Part shown: positions 46,342-54,404 of the stretch, piece by piece | Numbering within the stretch: the stretch's first letter is position 1 | Layout of the letters: each line of letters starts with the position of its first letter | Source of the DNA: Prevotella sp. | GTDB taxonomy: Bacteria > Bacteroidota > Bacteroidia > Bacteroidales > Bacteroidaceae | Direction: 5' to 3' | NCBI GenBank assembly: GCA_017458125.1 | Contig: JAFTGB010000004.1 | Span: 1 to 64,000, forward strand | DNA length: 64,000 nucleotides | The notes under the pieces: generated by a model | Databases searched by the model: none | What the model was told of the DNA's origin: nothing | The model's input: the letters and a program-made list of their open reading frames with translations, nothing else | Position numbers and translations under genes: made by a program

Positions 46342-48447
46342 TTATACGTTTTGTTCGGCGTGTGCGTAGTACCGGCGCGAAGCCTCTTCCTGACGCGCCT
46401 GCGAGAAGTTGGACACGCGCTTCAGGTAGCCGATGATGCGGGTCATGTAGTCTACGTTCTTTGAGTGGCAGTGCGGGCACTCATGCAGGTAGCGCTTGTC
46501 TATGTGTCCGCATTCGTTGCAGACGGTGTTGGGGATGTTGAACGTGAAGTAGTTGCAACCCTCCTGGGCAGCCACCTTCAGCAGGTGCAGGTACTGCTGC
46601 TTCGACAGGTGCTCGTCCAGGTTCATGTGCAGGGCGGAGCCTCCGGTGAGGTGCTCGATGTAGGGACGGCCGTGCAGTTTGAACTTGTCGATGACTGAGA
46701 GCGAGTCGTCCTCCACCACGTAGAAGTAGGAGTTGTAGCAGTCGCGCGGCACGAAGTAGCCGTCCTCGCGATCCCATTTGGCGTGCTTCACGCCCACGTT
46801 CTCGGCCGGTATCATCTCGCAGTTGAACATCAGCTCCTTGGTGCGGTACTGCTTGTTGTATTTCTCGATGAGTCCCAGGATGCCCTGAACGAACTTCTTG
46901 TACTCCTCGTTAGGCGTGATTTTCAGTCCCATGAACTCGGCGGCTTCCACGAGTCCGTTGATGCCGATGGTCAGGTACTGGCGCGAGATGTTGATATATC
47001 CGGCGTCGAACAGCGGCAGCATGCCGTGCTGTTGCAGCTCCTTCAGGTTCTCGTTGTAGGCCGTCTGCACCTTGTGGCACAGGTCTATGATACCGCCCAG
47101 GTACTCCAGATAGTCCATCTTGTGGTTGACGGCATACTGGATGCAGCGGTTCAGGTTGATGGTCAGCACCGACTTGGACCCCGTCGACACGCCGCCGGCT
47201 CCTAAGGTGTAGCTGAAGCCGTTGTCCGTAATCTCGTTGCGCAGGCGGCAGCAGCTGGACAGCGAGTCGGCATTGTCGCTCATATAGGTGAAGAACGAGT
47301 GGCCTTCGGCATACATCTCGGCCGTGAAGTCGCCCCACTCCTTGTCCTTGCACTCGCCGTTCTCGTCGACGAGCAGTGCCATGGTCTCCACAGGGAATGT
47401 CAGCAGTGTCTTGGTGCGCTCCTGGTTGAACCACTTCATGAAGCGCTTCTGCAGCCATGACAGTCCGTCCCAGTCGGGCTGTGAGCCGTCGGGGAAGTAG
47501 AACTCGCCGAAGATGCTTTCAAAGTAGTAGCGGTCGTAGTAGGCCACGTTCCAGAACACGGCCTGATAGTTGCGGGCGCCGGTGGGCTGGTTCAGCGTGT
47601 AGACTATCTGCTCGAAGTAGTCGGTGATGACCTTGTCTATCGAGCGCTTCTTCAGCGAGAGGTCAGCCTGTTGGTCGGCATGCTGCCAGTAGTCCTTGCC
47701 ATACTCCTTGCCGATGAAGTAGTTCATATACATCAGGAACTCAGGTGTGGCACAGGCTCCGCTCAGCATGGAGCTGACCATGAACACCATGTTGACGAAA
47801 CCGCCGGCAAACGATTTCAGGTTCGTCGGTGCCGTCGAGTTGCCGCCGATGGCTACCGTGCCCCCGATGAGCCAAGGGTACATGGTGATTGAGGCGCAGT
47901 AGTTGGCCAGGCTGGTCTCGTCGTTCTTATATATAAAGTGGTGGGTCAGCTTGTCGATGTACTCGTCGGCCAGTTGCTTGCCGTACATCTTCTTGATGCG
48001 GTCCGTCAGCAGGCGGCGGTTCAGACGGATGAAGTTCGACTTGGGCAGTTCGCCTATCAGCGTGGCAATGTTCTTGTGCTCCACATTGGCGTTGGCGTCA
48101 TACTTGGAGCCCGTGGCGGCATTTACCGACTCCATGTATTCCGACAGGAAGTTCATCTTCTCCAGCGTCTCGCGGTCCTCGGTGTGCTGCTGGCGATAGA
48201 GGATGAACGATTTGGCCACCCGGTAGAAGCCTTCGCGCATCAGTGCCTCTTCCACCTGGTTCTGTATGTCTTCCACCTTGATGTCATCGTGCATGTCCAG
48301 GTGGCTCAGGATTTTCGAGATAGTCCCCAAGTCAGCAGGCTCGTCCACGCTCTCGAACGCCTTTACTATGGCGTTCATGATTTTGTCTAACGAGAAGCGG
48401 TCCTTTGTGCCGTCACGCTTCGTAATGGTAAAATTTTTAATTTCCAT
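46342..48447 (-). CDS. nrdD: Anaerobic ribonucleoside-triphosphate reductase
   Basis: A 701-residue class III reductase that makes deoxyribonucleotides without oxygen. The N-terminal ATP-cone (TKRDGTKDRFSLDKIMNAI, residues about 8-90) is the allosteric site. The core is a ten-stranded barrel. The C-terminal zinc site is CNECGHIDKRYLHECPHC and the glycyl radical is in RIIGYLKRVSNFS near residue 680. Length is normal. The transcript starts at a TATCTTTG box (48578-48585) and carries a 5' hairpin (48538-48573). The organism is thus equipped for strict anaerobic growth. Confidence 0.95.
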   Translation of the reverse strand: MEIKNFTITKRDGTKDRFSLDKIMNAIVKAFESVDEPADLGTISKILSHLDMHDDIKVEDIQNQVEEALMREGFYRVAKSFILYRQQHTEDRETLEKMNFLSEYMESVNAATGSKYDANANVEHKNIATLIGELPKSNFIRLNRRLLTDRIKKMYGKQLADEYIDKLTHHFIYKNDETSLANYCASITMYPWLIGGTVAIGGNSTAPTNLKSFAGGFVNMVFMVSSMLSGACATPEFLMYMNYFIGKEYGKDYWQHADQQADLSLKKRSIDKVITDYFEQIVYTLNQPTGARNYQAVFWNVAYYDRYYFESIFGEFYFPDGSQPDWDGLSWLQKRFMKWFNQERTKTLLTFPVETMALLVDENGECKDKEWGDFTAEMYAEGHSFFTYMSDNADSLSSCCRLRNEITDNGFSYTLGAGGVSTGSKSVLTINLNRCIQYAVNHKMDYLEYLGGIIDLCHKVQTAYNENLKELQQHGMLPLFDAGYINISRQYLTIGINGLVEAAEFMGLKITPNEEYKKFVQGILGLIEKYNKQYRTKELMFNCEMIPAENVGVKHAKWDREDGYFVPRDCYNSYFYVVEDDSLSVIDKFKLHGRPYIEHLTGGSALHMNLDEHLSKQQYLHLLKVAAQEGCNYFTFNIPNTVCNECGHIDKRYLHECPHCHSKNVDYMTRIIGYLKRVSNFSQARQEEASRRYYAHAEQNV

Positions 48448-48537
48448 TTTATATATTATATATAAGGTATATTAGTAATTATTGTTCTGTTTTCAAGTTT
48501 ACGGTTCTCCGTTTTGGATAACTTTTTGGTTTTGTTT

Positions 48538-48573
48538 CGCTAAAAAGTTTCCCGTTTTGGGAAACTCTTAGCG
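48538..48573 (-). promoter_or_regulatory. 5' leader hairpin of nrdD
   Basis: In the mRNA sense GAGTTTCCC and GGGAAACT pair around a short AAAAC loop, extended by CGCTAA/TTAGCG. It begins close to the predicted transcription start. It may protect the 5' end or mediate control; I see no clear NrdR box. Confidence 0.5.
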
Positions 48574-48577
48574 AGTG

Positions 48578-48585
48578 CAAAGATA
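48578..48585 (-). promoter_or_regulatory. -7 promoter box TATCTTTG for nrdDG
   Basis: Minus-strand TATCTTTG, about 130 nt above the nrdD start. Confidence 0.65.
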
Positions 48586-48732
48586 CGAAAACAATCCGAA
48601 TATTGTATCGGATAAGTCAATGTTTTTTTTGTAAAAAAGAGTTAAGAACTGTGCCGGAAAGTACACCCGTCTGCTGCAAATGCCATGTTGAGCGCGTGTT
48701 ACGCCGTTGTGTTTCAGTGTTAGACCAACAGA

Positions 48733-48920
48733 AAATATCAGCGATGCGATGTGAAAGCATCAGCCGCGGTGGTAAAAAGTATCAGCGACGGTGGTAAATT
48801 TGATGTCTGACGGCTCCAAACTTGATTAGCCGATTTACCACAACGGGCGATACTTTTTACCACCGCGGGGCATAAAATTCGGTGCCGCGGGGCATAAAAT
48901 TTCACGGCATTGAATATCAG
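48733..48920 (+). repeat. Dispersed intergenic element, copy 2
   Basis: It aligns along its whole length with the reverse complement of 9211-9396. Three 22-nt direct units start at 48737, 48759 and 48781 (ATCAGCGATGCG, ATCAGCCGCGGTGGTAAAA, ATCAGCGACGGTGGTAAA). A perfect 20-bp inverted repeat joins 48764-48783 and 48849-48868. It lies in a 578-bp spacer between the divergent nrdD and DapA-family genes. The rest of that spacer (48600-48730, 48921-49025) shows nothing I recognise. Confidence 0.85.
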
Positions 48921-49025
48921 AAGGTTACAAACGGGTTGCGAAAAGGGTAGGACGTCACTTTAAAGATGACGAAAGGCGGGGCTGTCCGTCTATTATATAG
49001 TTGAAAACCAATAAAACAGCTACTT

Positions 49026-49943
49026 ATGAACAACAGCAAATATCATGGCGTGGTGGTGCCGATGGTGACACCCGTCACCCGGAACGGGCGGCTCGACGTG
49101 GAGGCCGCAGGGCGTATAGTCGAGTTTTTCGCAGCAAACAATGTTTCACCCTTGCTGATGGGGACGACGGGCGAGGGCAACTCCGTGTCGCAAGCCGACG
49201 GACGCCTGCTGGTAGAAACGGCCGTCAAGGCTCGCAATAACGCTCAGCCTTCCACCCTCAACCCTCAACTCATCTACGCCGGTCTGACCGGAAACTGTTT
49301 CGCCGAACAGGTGCAGCAGGCTGAGGCGTACACGGCCTTGGGTGCCGACGTCATCGTAGCCACCTTGCCGACGTACTACGCACTGACCGAGGCTCAGATG
49401 TATGAATACTACAAGACGCTGGCCGACTGCATCACCGGTCCACTGATGCTATACAACATCCTGGCTACGACACACATGTCTATCCCTGTCGATGTCGTCA
49501 GACGGCTGGCTGGCCATCCGAATATTGTAGGTCTGAAAGACTCGGAACGCGACTTGGAGCGCATGGCGCAGTGCATTGATATTGCCAAAGGGCGCGACGA
49601 CTTCGCCTATTTCTGCGGCTGGGCAGCACAGTCGGCGCACTCGTTAGCGTTAGGCGGCAACGGCATCGTGCCCTCGACCGGCAACTATGTCCCGGAGATG
49701 TTCCAGCAGTTGTACGACGCCGCCGTCCGTGGCGACGCGGCTGAGGCCGCCCGCCTGCAGGATGCAACCAACGAGATAGCCAAGATTTACCAGAAGGACC
49801 GTACCCTCGGTCAGAGCCTTGCCGCCCTGAAGGTCATGATGCAGACCAAGGGGTTGTGCGAGCCATGGATGCTCATGCCGCTGTGTCGCCTTTCAGACGA
49901 AGAAGAATCTGCGATTCTTCAGAAAATAAAAAATAAGAAATAA
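49026..49943 (+). CDS. DapA/NanA-family class I aldolase-lyase
   Basis: A 305-residue TIM-barrel lyase that forms a Schiff base with pyruvate. The GTTGEGNS motif (about residues 46-53), LYNILATTHMSIP with the catalytic Tyr, and VGLKDSERD with the Schiff-base Lys are all present. Members include dihydrodipicolinate synthase, N-acetylneuraminate lyase and keto-deoxy-sugar aldolases. The sodium symporter two genes on suggests sugar-acid catabolism, perhaps sialic acid, but this is not certain. At 49241-49270 a CCTCAACCCTCAACTC-type tract adds a short in-frame piece (QPSTLNPQL) before YAGLTGN. The C-terminus KIKNKK and the stop are encoded by the spacer tract that flanks the next gene. Confidence 0.8.
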   Translation: MNNSKYHGVVVPMVTPVTRNGRLDVEAAGRIVEFFAANNVSPLLMGTTGEGNSVSQADGRLLVETAVKARNNAQPSTLNPQLIYAGLTGNCFAEQVQQAEAYTALGADVIVATLPTYYALTEAQMYEYYKTLADCITGPLMLYNILATTHMSIPVDVVRRLAGHPNIVGLKDSERDLERMAQCIDIAKGRDDFAYFCGWAAQSAHSLALGGNGIVPSTGNYVPEMFQQLYDAAVRGDAAEAARLQDATNEIAKIYQKDRTLGQSLAALKVMMQTKGLCEPWMLMPLCRLSDEEESAILQKIKNKK

Positions 49944-49955
49944 AAAATAAAAATT
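49924..49955 (+). repeat. Left 32-bp inverted repeat flanking the four-helix gene
   Basis: A perfect 32-bp reverse complement of 50329-50360, of the AAATAAAAAATAAGAAAT type. It also encodes the last residues and stop codon of the upstream lyase. Confidence 0.9.
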
Positions 49956-49967
49956 GCTTGTGTACTT

Positions 49968-50330
49968 ATGGACAAGGATAACCAAATAGTTACAAAAACC
50001 AAGGCTTTTGCAAGCAGAATAATTAAATTATATAAATTCCTCAATAACGAAAAGAGAGAGTTTATCATCTGCAAACAGATACTTAGGAGTGGAACAAGTA
50101 TTGGTGCAAATGTCCGTGAAAGCATCTATGCACAAAGCAAAGCAGACTTCATCAACAAAATGAGCATTGCTCTTAAAGAATCGAGCGAGACAGAATATTG
50201 GTTAGAGCTACTCTTTGAAAATGAATATTTAGATGAAAAGGCCTTTAAATCTATTTATGACGAAAATTGTCAGTTAACGGCAATGCTTGCGAGCATCGTT
50301 AAGAGTTCGAAGGCCCCCAAAATAATATAA
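49968..50330 (+). CDS. Four-helix-bundle protein (S23/IVP family)
   Basis: A 120-residue all-helical protein of the family found in 23S rRNA intervening sequences and related to Avd proteins of diversity-generating retroelements. RIIKLYKFL, ICKQILRSGTSIGANVRES, DFINKMSIALKESSETEYWLEL and LTAMLASIVKSSK are the helix motifs. Its molecular role is not established; nucleic-acid binding is suggested by family. The gene is much more AT-rich than its neighbours and is enclosed by perfect 32-bp inverted repeats of spacer type, which makes it look like a small inserted cassette between the lyase and symporter genes. Confidence 0.85.
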   Translation: MDKDNQIVTKTKAFASRIIKLYKFLNNEKREFIICKQILRSGTSIGANVRESIYAQSKADFINKMSIALKESSETEYWLELLFENEYLDEKAFKSIYDENCQLTAMLASIVKSSKAPKII

Positions 50331-50360
50331 TTTTTATTTTTTATTTCTTATTTTTTATTT
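50329..50360 (-). repeat. Right 32-bp inverted repeat flanking the four-helix gene
   Basis: A perfect reverse complement of 49924-49955. It begins at the stop codon of the four-helix gene and ends 3 nt before the symporter ATG. Confidence 0.9.
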
Positions 50361-50363
50361 AAA

Positions 50364-51917
50364 ATGCATTGGGTTGATTACATCATCGTTTTGCTGTCCG
50401 TTCTGGCAGCAGTCGGGACGGGTGTCTGGTTCGCTCATAAGCAGAAAGACACGTCGCAGTATTTCGCAGGAGGCGGCAAGATACCCGCATGGGCAGTGGG
50501 GATATCGATTTTCGCCACGCTCATTTCCAGCGTCACCTTTCTGGCTTATCCGGGAGCAGCATACGCAGACAACTGGATACTGCTGGTTCAGGGGCTGATG
50601 GTGCCCATTGTGCTCGTGACGCTTATAGGTGTCATAGTCCCGTTGTTCCGTAAGGTCATCCGGCTGTCCACCTATGAATACTTCGAGCGCCGCTTCGGCC
50701 TGTTCGCCCGCTTGTACTCTTCTTTCGCCTTCACATTAGGCCATTTCTCCAAAGCCGGCACGGTGTTCTTTCTCGTGTCAATGGCATTGGCCACATTCCT
50801 TGACATCGACATCTATGCCATCGTGCTCATCCTGGGCGTAGCCATCATCATTCTGACCCTTTTCGGCGGCATGGAGGCTATCGTGTGGATGGACGTGGCA
50901 CAGGGTTTCCTGCTTATCGGCGGCGGTGTCATTTGCATTCTTATTCTGATGTTCGGCATAGAAGGCGGTCCGGCAGAGACTTTCCGCATCGCCTCGGAGT
51001 ACAATAAGATTTCGTTCGGCCCCTACGACTGGGACCTTACCCAGCTGACCTTTATCGTCATGGTGCTTAATGGTGTCTTCTATGCGCTGCAGAAATATGG
51101 TACCGACCAGACCATTGTGCAGCGTTACCTGGCAGCGAAGAATGACAAGGAGGCCAAGAAGGCAGCCTACATTGGCGTGCTGATGTCGGTACCCATCTGG
51201 GCTTTGTTTATGTTCATTGGCACCGCCTTGTTTGCCTACTACCATGCTCAGGGGGCACCCTTGCTGCCGGAAGGCATCAAAGCCGACGAGGTGTTCCCTT
51301 ACTTTATCGCTCATGAGTTGCCCGTCGGCATTCGCGGACTCATCATTGCCGCCTTGGCTGCAGCAGCCATTTCCTCGTTGGATTCCGACCTCAACTGCCT
51401 GTCGGCCATTGCCGTGCAGGACTATTACATGCGCTTCCGCAAAGACACCACCGACCAGCAGCAGCTGCGCTTCGGACGGTGGATGGTGTTTGTTGCCGGT
51501 GTGGGTGCCATCGGTGTCGCCTGTCTCTACATCTCGTGGGGTGGGGAAGGCGTACTCGGGGCGTTGTTCTCCCTCTATGCCATCTTCTCGGCAGGCATCG
51601 TGGGCATCTTCATCTTGGGACTCTTCAGCCGACGTGCCAACAAGCAGGGATTGTATATTGGCATTGCTGCTGCCGTTGCCTATACGGCATACGCCGTGCT
51701 GACCTCCACAAAGGTCGACATTGACGGTGATGGCGTAAAGCAGACGCTACTCGACTTGGGCGACTGGAACTTCGCCCATCATAAGTATATGCTTGGAGTC
51801 TACTCCCATCTCATCGTCCTTGTGGTGGGCTATGTGGCCAGTTTCTTCTTCAAGACCCCGCTGGCCGACAAGGAACTGACTATCTGGGGCTACTTGGAGG
51901 AGCGTAAAAAAGAGTGA
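50364..51917 (+). CDS. Sodium:solute symporter (SSS family)
   Basis: A 517-residue inner-membrane transporter with about 13 hydrophobic helices. It begins HWVDYIIVLLSVLAAVGTGVWFA, then QYFAGGGKIPAWAVGISIFATLISSVTFLAYPG, the typical SSS substrate/sodium region. The sodium-site helix 8 region is ALAAAAISSLDSDLNCLSAI. The substrate is probably a sugar, sugar acid or amino acid; proximity to a NanA/DapA-family lyase makes sialic acid or a related keto-acid sugar a reasonable guess. The ATG lies at the edge of a spacer tract that probably also sets its 5' leader. Confidence 0.85.
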   Translation: MHWVDYIIVLLSVLAAVGTGVWFAHKQKDTSQYFAGGGKIPAWAVGISIFATLISSVTFLAYPGAAYADNWILLVQGLMVPIVLVTLIGVIVPLFRKVIRLSTYEYFERRFGLFARLYSSFAFTLGHFSKAGTVFFLVSMALATFLDIDIYAIVLILGVAIIILTLFGGMEAIVWMDVAQGFLLIGGGVICILILMFGIEGGPAETFRIASEYNKISFGPYDWDLTQLTFIVMVLNGVFYALQKYGTDQTIVQRYLAAKNDKEAKKAAYIGVLMSVPIWALFMFIGTALFAYYHAQGAPLLPEGIKADEVFPYFIAHELPVGIRGLIIAALAAAAISSLDSDLNCLSAIAVQDYYMRFRKDTTDQQQLRFGRWMVFVAGVGAIGVACLYISWGGEGVLGALFSLYAIFSAGIVGIFILGLFSRRANKQGLYIGIAAAVAYTAYAVLTSTKVDIDGDGVKQTLLDLGDWNFAHHKYMLGVYSHLIVLVVGYVASFFFKTPLADKELTIWGYLEERKKE

Positions 51918-51931
51918 TGGTGTTTAGTGCT

Positions 51932-52768
51932 TTATCCTAAGGTGATGCTCTCCACCTCCACCGTTTCGTGGAGAAAGAGCTGAGCCTGTTCTTTAAACTT
52001 GTCTGGATCTTCGGTGGTCAGGTAGTGCACCTGGCCTCCTTTTGTGCACCGCTGTTCCACCTCAGGATGGTGCTCAAAATACCGCTGGAGTGACTCGGCT
52101 ACGTATTCGCCTTGTGAAACGATGCGAATGCCGCGTGGAATATACTTATGAATCTTAGGCAACAGTAAAGGATAGTGGGTGCAGCCTAAGATGATGGTGT
52201 CAATATCGGGGTCAAGACGCATCAGTTGGTCGACGCGTTTCTTGACGAAGTAGTCAGCACCGGGAGAGTCTGCTTCGTTATATTCCACCAGTGGCACCCA
52301 GAAAGGACAGGCCACACCGGACACCTTGATGTCAGGGAACAGCTTATGGATTTCAAGATTGTACGACTCGCTCTTGATGGTTCCTTCTGTAGCAAAGATA
52401 CCGATGTGGCGAGTGTGGGTCAACGAGCCGATGACCTCGGCAGTGGGACGGATGATACCCAGGACGCGGCGGTGCTCGTCCAGCATGGGAAGGTCGTTCT
52501 GCTGGATGCTGCGAAGTGCTTTGGCCGATGCCGTGTTGCAGCCGAGTATCACCAGGTGGCACCCCATCTCAAAGAGACGGATGACAGCCTGGCGCGTAAA
52601 CTCGTAGACAATGTTAAACGACCGTGTGCCGTAAGGAGCACGGGCATTGTCGCCCAGGTATAAGTAGTCGTACTGGGGTAACAGCTGGCGTATGCCATGC
52701 AGAATGGTCAGTCCGCCATAACCGCTGTCGAATACGCCGATGGGGCCTGGTGCAGTGGGTAGCGTCAT
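51932..52768 (-). CDS. murI: Glutamate racemase
   Basis: A 278-residue enzyme converting L- to D-glutamate for peptidoglycan. Conserved FDSGYGGLT (residues 13-21), the first catalytic Cys77 in LGCNTASA, and the second Cys in ILGCTHYPLL are present. It is the last gene of the envelope operon and overlaps the preceding skp-like gene by ATGA. Confidence 0.94.
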   Translation of the reverse strand: MTLPTAPGPIGVFDSGYGGLTILHGIRQLLPQYDYLYLGDNARAPYGTRSFNIVYEFTRQAVIRLFEMGCHLVILGCNTASAKALRSIQQNDLPMLDEHRRVLGIIRPTAEVIGSLTHTRHIGIFATEGTIKSESYNLEIHKLFPDIKVSGVACPFWVPLVEYNEADSPGADYFVKKRVDQLMRLDPDIDTIILGCTHYPLLLPKIHKYIPRGIRIVSQGEYVAESLQRYFEHHPEVEQRCTKGGQVHYLTTEDPDKFKEQAQLFLHETVEVESITLG

Positions 52769-53289
52769 GGTTGCTGGAGCAGTGCCGCTACGTCTGCGGT
52801 GATGTCGTCCCCCATCGTGGTGTTGATGAAGGGAAGAGCCTCCTTGTCGGTGTTCAGGATAAAAGCGTAGCCGCGTTCTGTGCCAATCTGCTGGACCTTT
52901 GCCTCAATGGCTGCCTTCAGTGTGTTCAAGGCTTTGGCTTCAGCCTCGGCTATCAGCCGCTGGCTCTCTTTCTTGAAGGCTACGTTCTTGTCCAGCATCT
53001 CCTGCAACTCGCTCTGTCGCTTCTGCAGGATAGTTTTCGGGAAGGCTGCCTGACCGTCCAGAAACTCTTCATACTTGATGTTGAAGTCGTCCTCCACACG
53101 TTTCTGTTCTGCCTCATACTGGCTGCGCAGTTCGGCCAGCGAGGCGTTCATCTCTGCGTATTGTGGCATGGACTGCATCACTGAGTCATAGCTCAGATAG
53201 CCGAACTTCAACGTCGTTCCGGCTGTCTGAGCTTTACCCGTAAGCCCCGTAAGGAGCATTATCAAAATGAATAGTGCTGCTTTCTTCAT
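52765..53289 (-). CDS. OmpH/Skp-family periplasmic chaperone (paralogue 1)
   Basis: A 174-residue OmpH-type chaperone, expected to hold unfolded outer-membrane proteins in the periplasm. Residues 1-20 are a signal peptide (ILIMLLTGLTGKAQ). The core has the coiled-coil arms (RSQYEAEQKRVEDDFNIKYEEF, KRQSELQEMLDKN, LIAEAEAKALNTLKAA). It is the last of three paralogues in a row and overlaps murI. Confidence 0.88.
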   Translation of the reverse strand: MKKAALFILIMLLTGLTGKAQTAGTTLKFGYLSYDSVMQSMPQYAEMNASLAELRSQYEAEQKRVEDDFNIKYEEFLDGQAAFPKTILQKRQSELQEMLDKNVAFKKESQRLIAEAEAKALNTLKAAIEAKVQQIGTERGYAFILNTDKEALPFINTTMGDDITADVAALLQQP

Positions 53290-53292
53290 GGA

Positions 53293-53787
53293 TTATAGAC
53301 CGAGCTTCTTTTTCACTTCGGCAGTGACATCGGTAGACAGTGTCGTGCTGATGTAAGGGATGCCCCCGGTGAGGTCCATGATGTAAACATATCCGCCGGC
53401 CTGTCCTACGGCCTTGATGGCGTCAAGCACCTTGGTGGTGATGGCCTGCATCTTCTCCGACTGTTCCTTGGCCAGTGCCTGCTGGTTGTCCTGATAGCTC
53501 TGCTGAATCTTCTGGTACATGTCCTGCAGTTCCTTTTCGCGACGCTCCTTGATGTTGGCGGGCAGTGTAGCCTGCTCCTTTTCGTAGGCCTCTGACTTCT
53601 TCTGCAGTTCTTCCTGCATCGACTTCAGGTCAGCCTCGTATTGCTTGGTCAGTGCCTCGATGTCGGTACGTGCTTTCGTGAACTCAGGCATGGCCTGAAT
53701 GATTTCCTGTGAATTAACGTGTCCGAACTTCTGTGCAAATGCGGCCATAGGAGCCAGCATGAGCAGCATAACAAATAGCTTTTTCAT
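53293..53787 (-). CDS. OmpH/Skp-family periplasmic chaperone (paralogue 2)
   Basis: A 164-residue paralogue with the signal MKKLFVMLLMLAPMAAFAQ, FGHVNSQEIIQAMPE, then a long charged coiled coil (LTKQYEADLKSMQEELQKKSE, NIKERREKELQDMYQK). It lies 3 nt from the next paralogue. Confidence 0.9.
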   Translation of the reverse strand: MKKLFVMLLMLAPMAAFAQKFGHVNSQEIIQAMPEFTKARTDIEALTKQYEADLKSMQEELQKKSEAYEKEQATLPANIKERREKELQDMYQKIQQSYQDNQQALAKEQSEKMQAITTKVLDAIKAVGQAGGYVYIMDLTGGIPYISTTLSTDVTAEVKKKLGL

Positions 53788-53797
53788 AATTCTTTGT

Positions 53798-53858
53798 TCT
53801 TAATTTTTAATTTTCGAATTTCGATTTTAATTTTTATTTTTTAATTATTATTTTTTAA
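53798..53858 (-). repeat. Spacer tract, AATTTTTAATTTTCGAATTT type
   Basis: Tandem AAATTAAAAATTAAGA/TTTTCGAATTTCGATTTT words fill the gap between two skp-like genes and supply the TAA that ends the upstream one. Confidence 0.7.
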
Positions 53859-54370
53859 TTTGAATATCCCAGCTTGGAGAGTATTTCGTTGGAAATGTCT
53901 ATCTTGGGTGAGCCGAAGATGATGCCTTGGTCGCTGGCACGGTCGAGGACAAGCTGATAGCCGCGCAGGTCTGCCACTTCCTTGACGGCGTTGTAAACCT
54001 CTTCTTGAATGGGAGTCATCAGTGCGGTACGTTTCTTAAAGAGTTCGCCCTGCGGTCCGAAGTATTTCTTCTTCAGTTCTGCGGCCTCCTTCTCCTTTTC
54101 CATGATGGCGTCCTGACGGGTTTTCTTCTGCTCCTGCGACAGGAACACCACCTCGTTCTGGTAGTTCTTGTAGAGCGTCTGGGCTTCTACTTGCAGGGCT
54201 TCTACTTCTGCCTGCCACTTCTTGGATACCTGGCTCAGTTGCTCGTTGGCACGCTCGTAGGCAGGAATGTTCTTGAAAATATACTCCATGTCCACCAGTG
54301 CGAACTTCTGTGCGTGCATGGTTGCAGACAGAGCAGACAGCACTATAAATACAAATACTTTTCTAATCAT
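53855..54370 (-). CDS. OmpH/Skp-family periplasmic chaperone (paralogue 3)
   Basis: A 171-residue OmpH-like protein directly downstream of bamA. Signal peptide MIRKVFVFIVLSALSATMHA. Core FALVDMEYIFKNIPAYERANEQL and a coiled coil (QVSKKWQAEVEALQVEAQTLY, KTRQDAIMEKEKEAAELKKKYF). The longer ORF starts at TTG 54379 inside a spacer tract; the ATG at 54370 is used. Confidence 0.88.
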   Translation of the reverse strand: MIRKVFVFIVLSALSATMHAQKFALVDMEYIFKNIPAYERANEQLSQVSKKWQAEVEALQVEAQTLYKNYQNEVVFLSQEQKKTRQDAIMEKEKEAAELKKKYFGPQGELFKKRTALMTPIQEEVYNAVKEVADLRGYQLVLDRASDQGIIFGSPKIDISNEILSKLGYSN

Positions 54371-54371
54371 A

Positions 54372-54402
54372 ATTCTCAATTTTCAATTTTCAATTCTGAA
54401 TG
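54372..54402 (-). repeat. Spacer tract, AATTGAAAATTGAGAATT type
   Basis: Between bamA and the first skp-like gene; words of TTGAAAATTGAAAATTGAG. It begins directly after the bamA stop. Confidence 0.75.
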
Positions 54403-54404
54403 AA

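Noticed and set aside
48603..48797. 64-codon Cys-rich plus-strand frame
   Set aside because: It runs into the dispersed repeat, has no start context and no conserved pattern.
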